Below are positions 13,931 to 26,830 of a stretch of DNA of 64,000 nt, in pieces. The stretch spans positions 28,023,650-28,087,649 of the forward strand of contig NC_079887.1 in NCBI RefSeq assembly GCF_029227915.1. The letters are read 5' to 3'. Below the pieces are notes generated by a model that was not told the DNA's origin, did not search any database, and was given only the letters and a program-made list of their open reading frames with translations. A program made the translations under genes and the position numbers. This DNA is from Hydractinia symbiolongicarpus. Its lineage: Eukaryota; Cnidaria; Hydrozoa; Anthoathecata; Hydractiniidae. The stretch's first letter is position 1, and the number at the start of each line of letters is the position of its first letter.

Positions 13931-15110
13931 TTTAAATTATTTTTTCACCACTAAAACGCATAAGACTTGTAGTTTTTAAAAATGATTTCATTTTTGATGA
14001 GACGCTGAATAAAAGAAGTTTAATCGCCGGCAAACGAAAACCCGCGATTTCCCGTAAATACCGGCTTGGCCCGTATAGTCAAAAGTATACAAAGAAAGTA
14101 CCCGGGGAGTAAACTCATTTCCCGAACGATTTTTTAAATTATTTTTTCACCACTAAAACGCATGAGACTTGTAGTTTTCAAAAATGTTTTCATTTTTGAT
14201 GAGACGCTGAATAAAAGAAGTTTAATCGGCGGCAAACAAAAACCAGCGACTTCCCGTAAATCCCGGGCTTGGCCCGTATAGTCATAAGTATACAAAGAAA
14301 GTACCCAGGGAGTAAACTCATTTCCCGAACGATTTTTTAAATTATTTTTTCACCACTAAAACGCATGAAGATTTTTATTTTTCAAAAATGTTTTCATTTT
14401 TGATGAGACGCTGAATAAAAGAAGTTTAATCGCCGGCAAACGAAAACCTGCGATTTCCCGTAAATCCTGGACTCGGCCCGTATAGTCAAAAGTATACAAA
14501 GAAAGTACCCGGGGGGAGTAAACTCCTTTCCCGAACGATTTTTTAAATTATTTTTTCACCACTAAAACGCATGAGACTTGTAGTTTTCAAAAATGTTTTC
14601 ATTTTTGATGAGACGCTGAATAAAAGAAGTTTAATCGGCGGCAAACGAAAACCAGCGACTTCCCGTAAATCCCGGGCTTGGCCCGTATAGTCATAAGTAT
14701 ACAAAGAAAGTACCCAGGGAGTAAACTCATTTCCCGAACGATTTTTTAAATTACTTTTTCACCACTAAAACGCATGAGACTTGTAGTTTTTAAAAATGTT
14801 TTCATTTCTGATGAGACGCTGAATAAAAGAAGTTTAATCGCCGGCAAACGAAAACCTGCGATTTCCCGCAAATCCTGGACTCGGCCCGTATAGTCAAAAG
14901 TATACAAAGAAAGTACCCAGGGAGTAAACTCATTTCCCAAACGATTTTTTAAATTATTATTTCACCACTAAAACGCATAGGACTTCTAGTTTTTAAAAAT
15001 GTTTTCATTTTTGATGAGACGCTGAATAAAAGAAGTTTAATCGCCGGCAAACGAAAACCTGCGATTTCCCTAAATCCCGGACTCGGCCCGTATAGTCAAA
15101 AGTATACAAA
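13930..15110 (+). repeat. 6-monomer unit (1,219 bp), copy 1
   Basis: Landmarks CCCGGGGAG (14,100), GAAGATTTTTATTTTTC (about 14,366), GGGGGGAG (about 14,510) and TTTCTGATGAG recur exactly 1,219 bp downstream. The order of variants is conserved across the unit. Edges are approximate because neighbouring monomers are so alike. Confidence 0.7.
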
Positions 15111-15148
15111 GAAAGTATCCAGGGAGTAAACTCATTTCCCGAACGATT

Positions 15149-16330
15149 TTTTAAATTATTTTTTCACCACTAAAACGCATAAGACTTGTAGTTTTTAAAA
15201 ATGATTTCATTTTTGATGAGACGCTGAATAAAAGAAGTTTAATCGCCGGCAAACGAAAACCCGCGATTTCCCGTAAATACCGGCTTGGCCCGTATAGTCA
15301 AAAGTATACAAAGAAAGTACCCGGGGAGTAAACTCATTTCCCGAACGATTTTTTCAATTATTTTTTCACCACTAAAACGCATGAGACTTGTAGTTTTCAA
15401 AAATGTTTTCATTTTTGATGAGACGCTGAATAAAAGAAGTTTAATCGGCGGCAAACAAAAACCAGCGACTTCCCGTAAATCCCGGGCTTGGCCCGTATAG
15501 TCATAAGTATACAAAGAAAGTACCCAGGGAGTAAACTCATTTCCCGAACGATTTTTTAAATTATTTTTTCACCACTAAAACGCATGAAGATTTTTATTTT
15601 TCAAAAATGTTTTCATTTTTGATGAGACGCTGAATAAAAGAAGTTTAATCGCCGGCAAACGAAAACCTGCGATTTCCCGTAAATCCTGGACTCGGCCCGT
15701 ATAGTCAAAAGTATACAAAGAAAGTACCCGGGGGGAGTAAACTCCTTTCCCGAACGATTTTTTAAATTATTTTTTCACCACTAAAACGCATGAGACTTGT
15801 AGTTTTCAAAAATGTTTTCATTTTTGATGAGACGCTGAATAAAAGAAGTTTAATCGGCGGCAAACGAAAACCAGCGACTTCCCGTAAATCCCGGGCTTGG
15901 CCCGTATAGTCATAAGTATACAAAGAAAGTACCCAGGGAGTAAACTCATTTCCCGAACGATTTTTTAAATTACTTTTTCACCACTAAAACGCATGAGACT
16001 TGTAGTTTTTAAAAATGTTTTCATTTCTGATGAGACGCTGAATAAAAGAAGTTTAATCGCCGGCAAACGAAAACCTGCGATTTCCCGCAAATCCTGGACT
16101 CGGCCCGTATAGTCAAAAGTATACAAAGAAAGTACCCAGGGAGTAAACTCATTTCCCAAACGATTTTTTAAATTATTATTTCACCACTAAAACGCATAGG
16201 ACTTCTAGTTTTTAAAAATGTTTTCATTTTTGATGAGACGCTGAATAAAAGAAGTTTAATCGCCGGCAAACGAAAACCTGCGATTTCCCTAAATCCCGGA
16301 CTCGGCCCGTATAGTCAAAAGTATACAAAG
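15149..16330 (+). repeat. 6-monomer unit (1,219 bp), copy 2
   Basis: Second copy of the unit, shifted 1,219 bp. A rare TTTTTTCAATTA variant near 15,351 interrupts the usual TTTTTTAAATTA, so the copies are not identical. Confidence 0.7.
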
Positions 16331-16599
16331 AAAGTACCCAGGGAGTAAACTCATTTCCCGAACGATTTTTTAAATTATTTTTTCACCACTAAAACACATG
16401 AAGATTTTTATTTTTCAAAAATGTGTCCATTTTTGATGAGACGCTGAATAAAAGAAGTTTAATCGCCGGCAAACGAAAACCTGCGATTTCCCGTAAATCC
16501 TGGACTCGGCCCGTATAGTCATAAGTATACAAAGAAAGTACCCAGGGAGTAAACTCATTTCCCGAACGATTTTTTAAATTATTTTTTCACCACTAAAAC

Positions 16600-18250
16600 G
16601 CATGACGCATGAGACTTGTAGTTTTCAAAAATGTTTTCATTTTTGATGAGACGCTGAATAAAAGAAGTTTAATCGCCGGCAAACGAAAACCAGCGACTTC
16701 CCGTAAATCCCGGGCTTGGCCCGTATAGTCAAAAGTATACAAAGAAAGTACCCAGGGAGTAAACTAATTTCCCGAACAATTTTTTAAATTATTTTTTCAC
16801 CACTAAAACGCATAAGACTTGTAGTTTTTAAAAATGTTTTCACTTTTGTTGAGACGCTGAATAAAAGAAGTTTAATCGCCGGCAAACGAAAATCCGCGAT
16901 TTCCCGTAATACCGGGCTTGGCCCGTATAGTCAAAAGTATACAAAGAAAGTACCCAGGGAGTAAACTCATTTCCCGAACGATTTTTTATAGTATTTTTTT
17001 GCCACTAAACGCATGAGACTTGTAGTTTTCAAAAATATTTTCATATTTGATGGGACGCTGAATAAAGGAAGTTTAATCGCCGGCAAACGAAAATCCGCGA
17101 TTTCCCGTAAATCCCGGACTCGGCCCGTATAGTCAAAAGTATACAAAGAAAGTACCCAGGGAGTAAACTCATTTCCCGAACGATTTTTTGAATTATTTTT
17201 TCACCACTAAAACGCATGAGACTTGTAGTTTTCAAAAATGTTTTCATTTTTGATGAGACGCTGAATAAAAGAAGTTTAATCGCCAGCAAACGATATCCCG
17301 CGTTTTCCCGTATATCCGGGTCTTGGCCCGTATAGTCGAATGTATACAAAGAAAGTACCCAGGGAGTAAACTCATTTCCCGAACGATTTTTTAAATTTTT
17401 TTTTCAAAACTAAAACGCATGAGACTTGTAGTTTTCAAAAATATTTTCATTTTTGATGAGACGCTTAATGAAAGAGTTTTAATCGCCGGAAAACGAAAAC
17501 CCGCGATTTCCCGTAAATCCCGGGCTTGGCCCGTATAGTCGAATGTATACAAAGAAAGTACCCTGTGAGTAAACTCATTTCCAGAACGATTTTTTAAATT
17601 ATTTTTTCACCACTAAAACGCATGAGAATTTTAGTTTTCAAAAATGTTTTCAATTTTGATGAGACGCTGAATAAAACCAGTTTAATCGCCGGCAAACGAA
17701 AACCTGTGATTTCCCTAAATCCCAGACTCGGCCCGCATAGTCAAAAGTATACAAAGAAAGCACCCAGGGAGTAAACTCATTTCCCGAACGATTTTTTAAA
17801 TTACTTTTTCACCACTAAAACGCATGAGACTTGTAGTTTTTAAAAATGTTTTCATTTTTGATGAGACGCTGAATAAAAGAAGTTTAATCGCCGGCAAACG
17901 AAAACCTGCGATTTCCCGTAAATCCTGGACTCGGCCCGTATAGTCAAAAGTATACAAAGAAAGTACCCAGGGAGTAAACTCATTTCCCAAACGATTTTTT
18001 AAATTATTATTTCACCACTAAAACGCATGAGACTTGTAGTTTTCAAGAATGTTTTCATTTTTGATGAGACGCTGAATAAAAGCAGTTTAATCCCCGGCAA
18101 ACGAAAATCCGCGATTTCCCGTTATCCCGGGCTTGGCCCGTATAGTCAAAAGTATACAAAGAAAGTACCCAGGGAGTAAACTCATTTCCCGAACGATTTT
18201 TTATATTATTTTTTTACCACTAAACGCATAAGACTTGTAGTTTTTAAAAA
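16600..18250 (+). repeat. 8-monomer string, copy 1 of a 2,641 bp-spaced duplication
   Basis: It begins near the 7 bp duplication at 16,598 and contains TATATTATT-like, AAAACTAAAACGC, GAGAATTTTAG and AAATTACTTTTTC monomers in order. The same order recurs from 19,239, shifted by 2,641 bp (13 monomers). It closely resembles 6.1-7.3 kb and 9.1-10.5 kb. Confidence 0.7.
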
Positions 18251-18386
18251 TGTTTTCAATTTTTGATGAGACGCTGAATAAAAGAAGTTTAATCGCCGGC
18301 AAACGAAAACCCGCGATTTCCCGTAAATACCGGCTTGGCCCGTATAGTCAAAAGTATACAAAGAAAGTACCCGGGGGGAGTAAACT
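18183..18386 (+). repeat. Hybrid monomer: TATATTATT 5' part, CATAAGAC 3' part
   Basis: The first 45 or so bases have TTATATTATTTTTTTACC and the shortened TAAACGC, typical of one class. From CATAAGACTTG onward the monomer is of another class (GTTTTTAAAAATG, GATGAGACGCTG, AAATACCGG). That is the product expected from recombination inside a monomer. A matching hybrid lies at 20,824-21,026, carried along by the 2,641 bp duplication. Confidence 0.75.
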
Positions 18387-19238
18387 CATTTCCCGAACGA
18401 TTTTTTAAATTAATTTTTCACCACTAAAACGCATGAGACTTGTAGTTTTTAAAAATGTTTTCATTTTTGATGAGACGCTGAATAAAAGAAGTTTAATCGC
18501 CGGCAAACGAAAACCTGCGATTTCCCGTAAATCCTGGACTCGGCCCGTATAGTCAAAAGTATACAAAGAAAGTACCCAGGGAGTAAACTCATTTCCCAAA
18601 CGATTTTTTAAATTATTATTTCACCACTAAAACGCATGAGACTTGTAGTTTTCAAGAATGTTTTCATTTTTGATGAGACGCTCAATAAAAGCAGTTTAAT
18701 CGCCGGCAAACGAAAATCCGCGATTTCCCGTTATCCCGGGCTTGGCCCGTATAGTCAAAAGTATACAAAGAAAGTACCCGGGGAGTAAACTCATTTCCCG
18801 AACGATTTTTTAAATTATTTTTTCACCACTAAAACGCATGAGACTTGTAGTTTTCAAAAATGTTTTCATTTTTGATGAGACGCTGAATAAAAGAAGTTTA
18901 ATCGGCGGCAAACAAAAACCAGCGACTTCCCGTAAATCCCGGGCTTGGCCCGTATAGTCATAAGTATACAAAGAAAGTATCCAGGGAGTAAACTCATTTC
19001 CCGAACGATTTTTTAAATTATTTTTTCACCACTAAAACGCATGAGACTTGTAGTTTTCAAAAATGTTTTCATTTTTGATGAGACGCTGAATAAAAGAAGT
19101 TTAATCGGCGGCAAACAAAAACCAGCGACTTCCCGTAAATCCCGGGCTTGGCCCGTATAGTCATAAGTATACAAAGAAAGTATCCAGGGAGTAAACTCAT
19201 TTCCCGAACGATTTTTTAAATTATTTTTCACCACTAAA

Positions 19239-20891
19239 ACGCATGACGCATGAGACTTGTAGTTTTCAAAAATGTTTTCATTTTTGATGAGACGCTGAAT
19301 AAAAGAAGTTTAATCGCCGGCAAACGAAAACCAGCGACTTCCCGTAAATCCCGGGCTTGGCCCGTATAGTCAAAAGTATACAAAGAAAGTACCCAGGGAG
19401 TAAACTCATTTCCCGAACAATTTTTTAAATTATTTTTTCACCACTAAAACGCATAAGACTTGTATTTTTTAAAAATGTTTTCACTTTTGTTGAGACGCTG
19501 AATAAAAGAAGTTTAATCGCCGGCAAACGAAAATCCGCGATTTCCCGTAATCCCGGGCTTGGCCCGTATAGTCAAAAGTATACAAAGAAAGTACCCAGGG
19601 AGTAAACTCATTTCCCGAACGATTTTTTATATTATTTTTTTACCACTAAACGCATGAGACTTGTAGTTTTCAAAAATATTTTCATATTTGATGGGACGCT
19701 GAATAAAGGAAGTTTAATCGCCGGCAAACGAAAATCCGCGATTTCCCGTAAATCCCGGACTCGACCCGTATAGTCAAAAGTATACAAAGAAAGTACCCAG
19801 GGAGTAAACTCATTTCCCGAACGATTTTTTGAATTATTTTTTCACCACTAAAACGCATGAGACTTGTAGTTTTCAAAAATGTTTTCATTTTTGATGAGAC
19901 GCTTAATGAAAGAGGTTTAATCGCCGGCAAACGATATCCCGCGTTTTCCCGTATATCCGGGTCTTGGCCCGTATAGTCGAATGTATACAAAGAAAGTACC
20001 CAGGGAGTAAACTCATTTCCCGAACGATTTTTTAAATTTTTTTTTCAAAACTAAAACGCATGAGACTTGTAGTTTTCAAAAATATTTTCATTTTTGATGA
20101 GACGCTTAATGAAAGAGTTTTAATCGCCGGAAAACGAAAACCCGCGATTTCCCGTAAATCCCGGGCTTGGCCCGTATAGTCGAATGTATACAAAGAAAGT
20201 ACCCTGTGAGTAAACTCATTTCCAGAACGATTTTTTAAATTATTTTTTCACCACTAAAACGCATGAGAATTTTAGTTTTCAAAAATGTTTTCATTTTTGA
20301 TGAGACGCTGAATAAAACCAGTTTAATCGCCGGCAAACGAAAACCTGCGATTTCCCTAAATCCCAGACTCGGCCCGCATAGTCAAAAGTATACAAAGAAA
20401 GCACCCAGGGAGTAAACTCATTTCCCGAACGATTTTTTAAATTACTTTTTCACCACTAAAACGCATGAGACTTGTAGTTTTTAAAAATGTTTTCATTTTT
20501 GATGAGACGCTGAATAAAAGAAGTTTAATCGCCGGCAAACGAAAACCTGCGATTTCCCGTAAATCCTGGACTCGGCCCGTATAGTCAAAAGTATACAAAG
20601 AAAGTACCCAGGGAGTAAACTCATTTCCCAAACGATTTTTTAAATTATTATTTCACCACTAAAACGCATGAGACTTGTAGTTTTCAAGAATGTTTTCATT
20701 TTTGATGAGACGCTGAATAAAAGCAGTTTAATCGCCGGCAAACGAAAATCCGCGATTTCCCGTTATCCCGGGCTTGGCCCGTATAGTCAAAAGTATACAA
20801 AGAAAGTACCCAGGGAGTAAACTCATTTCCCGAACGATTTTTTATATTATTTTTTTACCACTAAACGCATAAGACTTGTAGTTTTTAAAAA
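19239..20891 (+). repeat. 8-monomer string, copy 2 of the 2,641 bp-spaced duplication
   Basis: Matches 16,598-18,250 with scattered differences, for example CGACCCG at about 19,762 against CGGCCCG. Between the two copies lie monomers of the GGCGGCAAAC class, including a direct pair at about 18.8-19.2 kb. Confidence 0.7.
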
Positions 20892-21026
20892 TGTTTTCAT
20901 TTTTGATGAGACGCTGAATAAAAGAAGTTTAATCGCCGGCAAACGAAAACCCGCGATTTCCCGTAAATACCGGCTTGGCCCGTATAGTCAAAAGTATACA
21001 AAGAAAGTACCCGGGGGGAGTAAACT
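20824..21026 (+). repeat. Hybrid monomer, second copy
   Basis: Same fusion of TTATATTATT/TAAACGC to CATAAGAC as at 18,183, followed by the same GGGGGGAG junction. Finding the fusion in both copies shows the recombination predates this duplication. Confidence 0.7.
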
Positions 21027-22780
21027 CATTTCCCGAACGATTTTTTAAATTATTTTTTCACCACTAAAACGCATGAGAATTTTAGTTTTCAAAAATGTTT
21101 TCATTTTTGATGAGACGCTGAATAAAACCAGTTTAATCGCCGGCAAACGAAAACCTGCGATTTCCCTAAATCCCAGACTCGGCCCGCATAGTCAAAAGTA
21201 TACAAAGAAAGCACCCAGGGAGTAAACTCATTTCCCGAACGATTTTTTAAATTACTTTTTCACCACTAAAACGCATGAGACTTGTAGTTTTTAAAAATGT
21301 TTTCATTTTTGATGAGACGCTGAATAAAAGAAGTTTAATCGCCGGCAAACGAAAACCTGCGATTTCCCGTAAATCCTGGACTCGGCCCGTATAGTCAAAA
21401 GTATACAAAGAAAGTACCCGGGGGGAGTAAACTCATTTCCCGAACGATTTTTTAAATTATTTTTTCACCACTAAAACGCATGAGACTTGTAGTTTTCAAA
21501 AATGTTTTCATTTTTGATGAGACGCTGAATAAAAGAAGTTTAATCGGCGGCAAACGAAAACCAGCGACTTCCCGTAAATCCCGGGCTTGGCCCGTATAGT
21601 CATAAGTATACAAAGAAAGTACCCAGGCAGTAAACTCATTTCCCGAACGATTTTTTAAATTACTTTTTCACCACTAAAACGCATGAGACTTGTAGTTTTT
21701 AAAAATGTTTTCACTTTTGATGAGACGCTGAATAAAAGCAGTTTAATCGCCGGCAAACGAAAACCTGCGATTTCCCTAAATCCCAGACTCGGCCCGCATA
21801 GTCAAAAGTATACAAAGAAAGCACCCAGGGAGTAAACTCATTTCCCGAACGATTTTTTAAATTACTTTTTCACCACTAAAACGCATGAGACTTGTAGTTT
21901 TTAAAAATGTTTTCATTTTTGATGAGACGCTGAATAAAAGAAGTTTAATCGCCGGCAAACAAAAACCTGCGATTTCCCGTAAATCCTGGACTCGGCCCGT
22001 ATAGTCAAAAGTATACAAAGAAAGTACCCAGGGAGTAAACTCATTTCCCAAACGATTTTTTAAATTATTATTTCACCACTAAAACGCATGAGACTTGTAG
22101 TTTTCAAGAATGTTTTCATTTTTGATGAGACGCTGAATAAAAGCAGTTTAATCGCCGGCAAACGAAAATCCGCGATTTCCCGTTATCCCGGGCTTGGCCC
22201 GTATAGTCAAAAGTATACAAAGAAAGTACCCGGGGGGAGTAAACTCATTTCCCGAACGATTTTTTAAATTATTTTTTCACCACTAAAACGCATGAGACTT
22301 GTAGTTTTCAAAAATGTTTTCATTTTTGATGAGACGCTGAATAAAAGAAGTTTAATCGGCGGCAAACGAAAACCAGCGACTTCCCGTAAATCCCGGGCTT
22401 GGCCCGTATAGTCATAAGTATACAAAGAAAGTACCCAGGGAGTAAACTCATTTCCCGAACGATTTTTTAAATTACTTTTTCACCACTAAAACGCATGAGA
22501 CTTGTAGTTTTTAAAAATGTTTTCATTTCTGATGAGACGCTGAATAAAAGAAGTTTAATCGCCGGCAAACGAAAACCTGCGATTTCCCGCAAATCCTGGA
22601 CTCGGCCCGTATAGTCAAAAGTATACAAAGAAAGTACCCAGGGAGTAAACTCATTTCCCAAACGATTTTTTAAATTATTATTTCACCACTAAAACGCATG
22701 AGACTTGTAGTTTTCAAGAATGTTTTCATTTTTGATGAGACGCTGAATAAAAGCAGTTTAATCGCCGGCAAACGAAAACC
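21027..22780 (+). repeat. Mixed satellite monomers, short-range copies
   Basis: GAGAATTTTAG, AAATTACTTTTTC, GGCGGCAAAC and AAGAATG classes are interleaved here. The ACTTTTTC monomers at about 21,240, 21,650, 21,850 and 22,460 show repeated local copying. Nothing other than satellite is visible. Confidence 0.7.
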
Positions 22781-24400
22781 CGCGATTTCCCGTAAATCCC
22801 GGGCTTGGCACGTATAGTGGAATGTATACAAAGAAAGTACCCTGAGAGTAAACTCATTTCCAGAACAATTTTTTAAATTATTTTTTCACCACTAAAACGC
22901 ATAAGACTTGTAGTTTTTAAAAATGTTTTCATTTTTGATGAGACGCTGAATAAAAGAAGTTTAATCGCCGGCAAACGAAAACCTGCGATTTCCCTAAATC
23001 CCGGACTCGGCCCGTATAGTCAAAAGTATACAAAGAAAGTACCCAGGGAGTAAACTCATTTCCCGAACGTTTTTTTAAATTATTTTTTCACCACTAAAAC
23101 GCATGAAGATTTTTATTTTTCAAAAATGTTTTCATTTTTGATGAGACGCTGAATAAAAGAAGTTTAATCGCCGGCAAACGAAAACCTGCGATTTCCCGTA
23201 AATCCTGGACTCGGCCCGTATAGTCAAAAGTATACAAAGAAAGTACCCAGGGAGTAAACTCATTTCCCAAACGATTTTTTAAATTATTATTTTACCACTA
23301 AAACGCATGAGACTTGTAGTTTTTAAAAATGTTTTTATTTTTGATGAGACGCTGAATAAAAGAAGTTTAATCGCCGGCAAACGAAAACCTGCAATTTCCC
23401 GTAAATCCTGGACTCGGCCCATATAGTCAAAAGTATACAAAGAAAGTACCCAGGGAGTAAACTCATTTCCAGAACGATTTTTTAAATTATTTTTTCACCA
23501 CTAAAACGCATAAGACTTGTAGTTTTAAAAAATGTTTTCATTTTTGATGACACGCTGAATAAAAGCAGTTTAATCGCCGGCAAACGAAAACCCGCGATTT
23601 CCCGTAAATCCCGGGCCTGGCACGTATAGTGGAATGTATACAAAGAAAGTACCCTGAGAGTAAACTCATTTCCAGAACAATTTTTTAAATTATTTTTTCA
23701 CCACTAAAACGCATAAGACTTGTAGTTTTTAAAAATGTTTTCATTTTTGATGAGACGCTGAATAAAAGAAGTTTAATCGCCGGCAAACGAAAACCTGCGA
23801 TTTCCCTAAATCCCGGACTCGGCCCGTATAGTCAAAAGTATACAAAGAAAGTACCCAGGGAGTAAACTCATTTCCCGAACGTTTTTTTAAATTATTTTTT
23901 CACCACTAAAACGCATGAAGATTTTTATTTTTCAAAAATGTTTTCATTTTTGATGAGACGCTGAATAAAAGAAGTTTAATCGCCGGCAAACGAAAACCTG
24001 CGATTTCCCGTAAATCCTGGACTCGGCCCGTATAGTCAAAAGTATACAAAGAAAGTACCCAGGGAGTAAACTCATTTCCCAAACGATTTTTTAAATTATT
24101 ATTTTACCACTAAAACGCATGAGACTTGTAGTTTTTAAAAATGTTTTTATTTTTGATGAGACGCTGAATAAAAGAAGTTTAATCGCCGGCAAACGAAAAC
24201 CTGCAATTTCCCGTAAATCCTGGACTCGGCCCGTATAGTCAAAAGTATACAAAGAAAGTACCCAGGGAGTAAACTCATTTCCAGAACGATTTTTTAAATT
24301 ATTTTTTCACCACTAAAACGCATAAGACTTGTAGTTTTAAAAAATGTTTTCATTTTTGATGACACGCTGAATAAAAGAAGTTTAATCGCCGGCAAACGAA
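22780..24400 (+). repeat. 4-monomer (812 bp) tandem duplication
   Basis: The rare variant GGCACGTATAGTGGAATG occurs at about 22,807 and 23,619, 812 bp apart. The following three monomers match in order: CAGAACAATTT, then GAACGTTTTTTT with GAAGATTTTTA, then TTATTATTTTACC. Small differences such as GGGCTTGG against GGGCCTGG exist. Confidence 0.75.
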
Positions 24401-24570
24401 AACCCGCGATTTCCCGTAAATCCCGGGCTTGGCCGGTATAGTCAAAAGTATACAAAGAAAGTACCCAGGGAGTAAACTCATTTTCCGAACGATTTTTTAT
24501 ATTATTTTTTTACCACTAAACGCATGAGACTTGTAGTTTTCAAAAATATTTTCATATTTGATAGGACGCT

Positions 24571-25822
24571 GTATAAAAGAAGTTTAATCGCCGGCAAACG
24601 AAAATCCGCGATTTCCCGTAAATCCCGGACTCGGCCCGTATAGTCAAAAGTATTCAAAGAAAGTACCCAGGGAGTAAACTCATTTCCCGAACGATTTTTT
24701 AAATTATTTTTTCACCACTAAAACGCATGAGAATTTTATTTTTCAAAAATGTTTTCATTTTTGATGAGACGCTGAATAAAAGAAGATTAATCGCCGGCAA
24801 ACGAAAACCTGCGATTTCCCGTAAATCCTGGACTCGGCCCGTATAGTCAAAAGTATACAAAGAAAGTACCCAGGGAGTAAACTCATTTCCCAAACGATTT
24901 TTTAAATTATTATTTTACCACTAAAACGCATGAGACTTGTAGTTTTTAAAAATGTTTTTATTTTTGATGAGACGCTGAATAAAAGAAGTTTAATCGCCGG
25001 CAAACGAAAACCTGCGATTTCCCGTAAATCCTGGACTCGGCCCGTATAGTCAAAAGTATACAAAGAAAGTACCCTGGGAGTAAAGTCATTTCCAGAACGA
25101 TTTTTTAAATTATTTTTTCACCACTAAAACGCATAAGACTTGTAGTTTTTAAAAATGTTTTCATTTTTGATGAGACGCTGAATAAAAGAAGTTTAATCGC
25201 CGGCAAACGAAAATCCGCGATTTCCCGTAAATCCCGGACTCGGCCCGTATAGTCAAAAGTATTCAAAGAAAGTACCCAGGGAGTAAACTCATTTCCCGAA
25301 CGATTTTTTAAATTATTTTTTCACCACTAAAACGCATGAGAATTTTATTTTTCAAAAATGTTTTCATTTTTGATGAGACGCTGAATAAAAGAAGATTAAT
25401 CGCCGGCAAACGAAAACCTGCGATTTCCCGTAAATCCTGGACTCGGCCCGTATAGTCAAAAGTATACAAAGAAAGTACCCAGGGAGTAAACTCATTTCCC
25501 AAACGATTTTTTAAATTATTATTTTACCACTAAAACGCATGAGACTTGTAGTTTTTAAAAATGTTTTTATTTTTGATGAGACGCTGAATAAAAGAAGTTT
25601 AATCGCCGGCAAACGAAAACCTGCGATTTCCCGTAAATCCTGGACTCGGCCCGTATAGTCAAAAGTATACAAAGAAAGTACCCTGGGAGTAAAGTCATTT
25701 CCAGAACGATTTTTTAAATTATTTTTTCACCACTAAAACGCATAAGACTTGTAGTTTTTAAAAATGTTTTCATTTTTGATGAGACGCTGAATAAAAGAAG
25801 TTTAATCGCCGGCAAACGAAAA
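24571..25822 (+). repeat. 3-monomer (609 bp) tandem duplication
   Basis: Sequence from about 24,571 to 25,213 reappears 609 bp downstream with no difference I could see. It includes the rare AGTATTCAAAG (24,650 and 25,259), GAAGATTAATC and GGGAGTAAAGTC variants. The shared rare changes show that this is a recent copy. Confidence 0.85.
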
Positions 25823-26303
25823 CCCGCGATTTCCCTTAAATCCCGGGCTTGGCCCGTATAGTCAAAAGTATACAAAGAAAGTACCCAGGGAGTAAACTCA
25901 TTTCCCGAACGATTTTTTATATTATTTTTTTACCACTAAACGCATGAGACTTGTAGTTTTCAAAAATATTTTCATATTTGATGGGACGCTGTATAAAAGA
26001 AGTTTAATCGCCGGCAAACGAAAACCTGCGATTTCCCGTAAATCCTGGACTCGGCCCGTATAGTCAAAAGTATACAAAGAAAGTACCCAGGGAGTAAACT
26101 CATTTCCAGAACGATTTTTTAAATTATTTTTTCACCACTAAAACGCATAAGACTTGTAGTTTTTAAAAATGTTTTCATTTTTGATGAGACGCTGAATAAA
26201 AGAAGTTTAATCGCCGGCAAACGAAAAACCGCGATTTCCCTTAAATCCTGGGCTTGGCCCGTATAGTCAAAAGTATACAAAGAAAGTACCCAGGGAGTAA
26301 ACT

Positions 26304-26505
26304 CATTTCCCGAACGATTTTTTATATTATTTTTTTACCATTAAACGCATAAGACTTGTAGTTTTTAAAAATGTTTTCATTTTTGATGAGACGCTGTATA
26401 AAAGAAGTTTAATCGCCGGCAAACGAAAACCTGCGATTTCCCGTAAATCCTGGACTCGGCCCGTATAGTCAAAAGTATACAAAGAAAGTACCCAGGGAGT
26501 AAAGT
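26304..26505 (+). repeat. Monomer with internal conversion-like patch
   Basis: Both ends carry markers of the local TATATTATT class: TTATATTATT and TAAACGC on the left, and GCTGTATAAAAG on the right. The middle (about 26,350-26,391) reads CATAAGAC, GTTTTTAAAAATG and GATGAGACG, typical of the other class. Neighbours at about 25,909 and 26,717 have the TATATTATT class throughout. A short patch of another class inside one monomer looks like gene conversion or a double exchange. Confidence 0.7.
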
Positions 26506-26830
26506 CATTTCCAGAACGATTTTTTAAATTATTTTTTCACCACTAAAACGCATAAGACTTGTAGTTTTTAAAAATGTTTTCATTTTTGATGAGACGCTGA
26601 ATAAAAGAAGTTTAATCGCCGGCAAACGAAAACCCGCGATTTCCCTTAAATCCCGGGCTTGGCCCGTATAGTCAAAAGTATACAAAGAAAGTACCCAGGG
26701 AGTAAACTCATTTCCCGAACGATTTTTTATATTATTTTTTTACAACTAAACGCATGAGACTTGTAGTTTTCAAAAATATTTTCATATTTGATGGGACGCT
26801 GTATAAAAGAAGTTTAATCGCCGGCAAACA

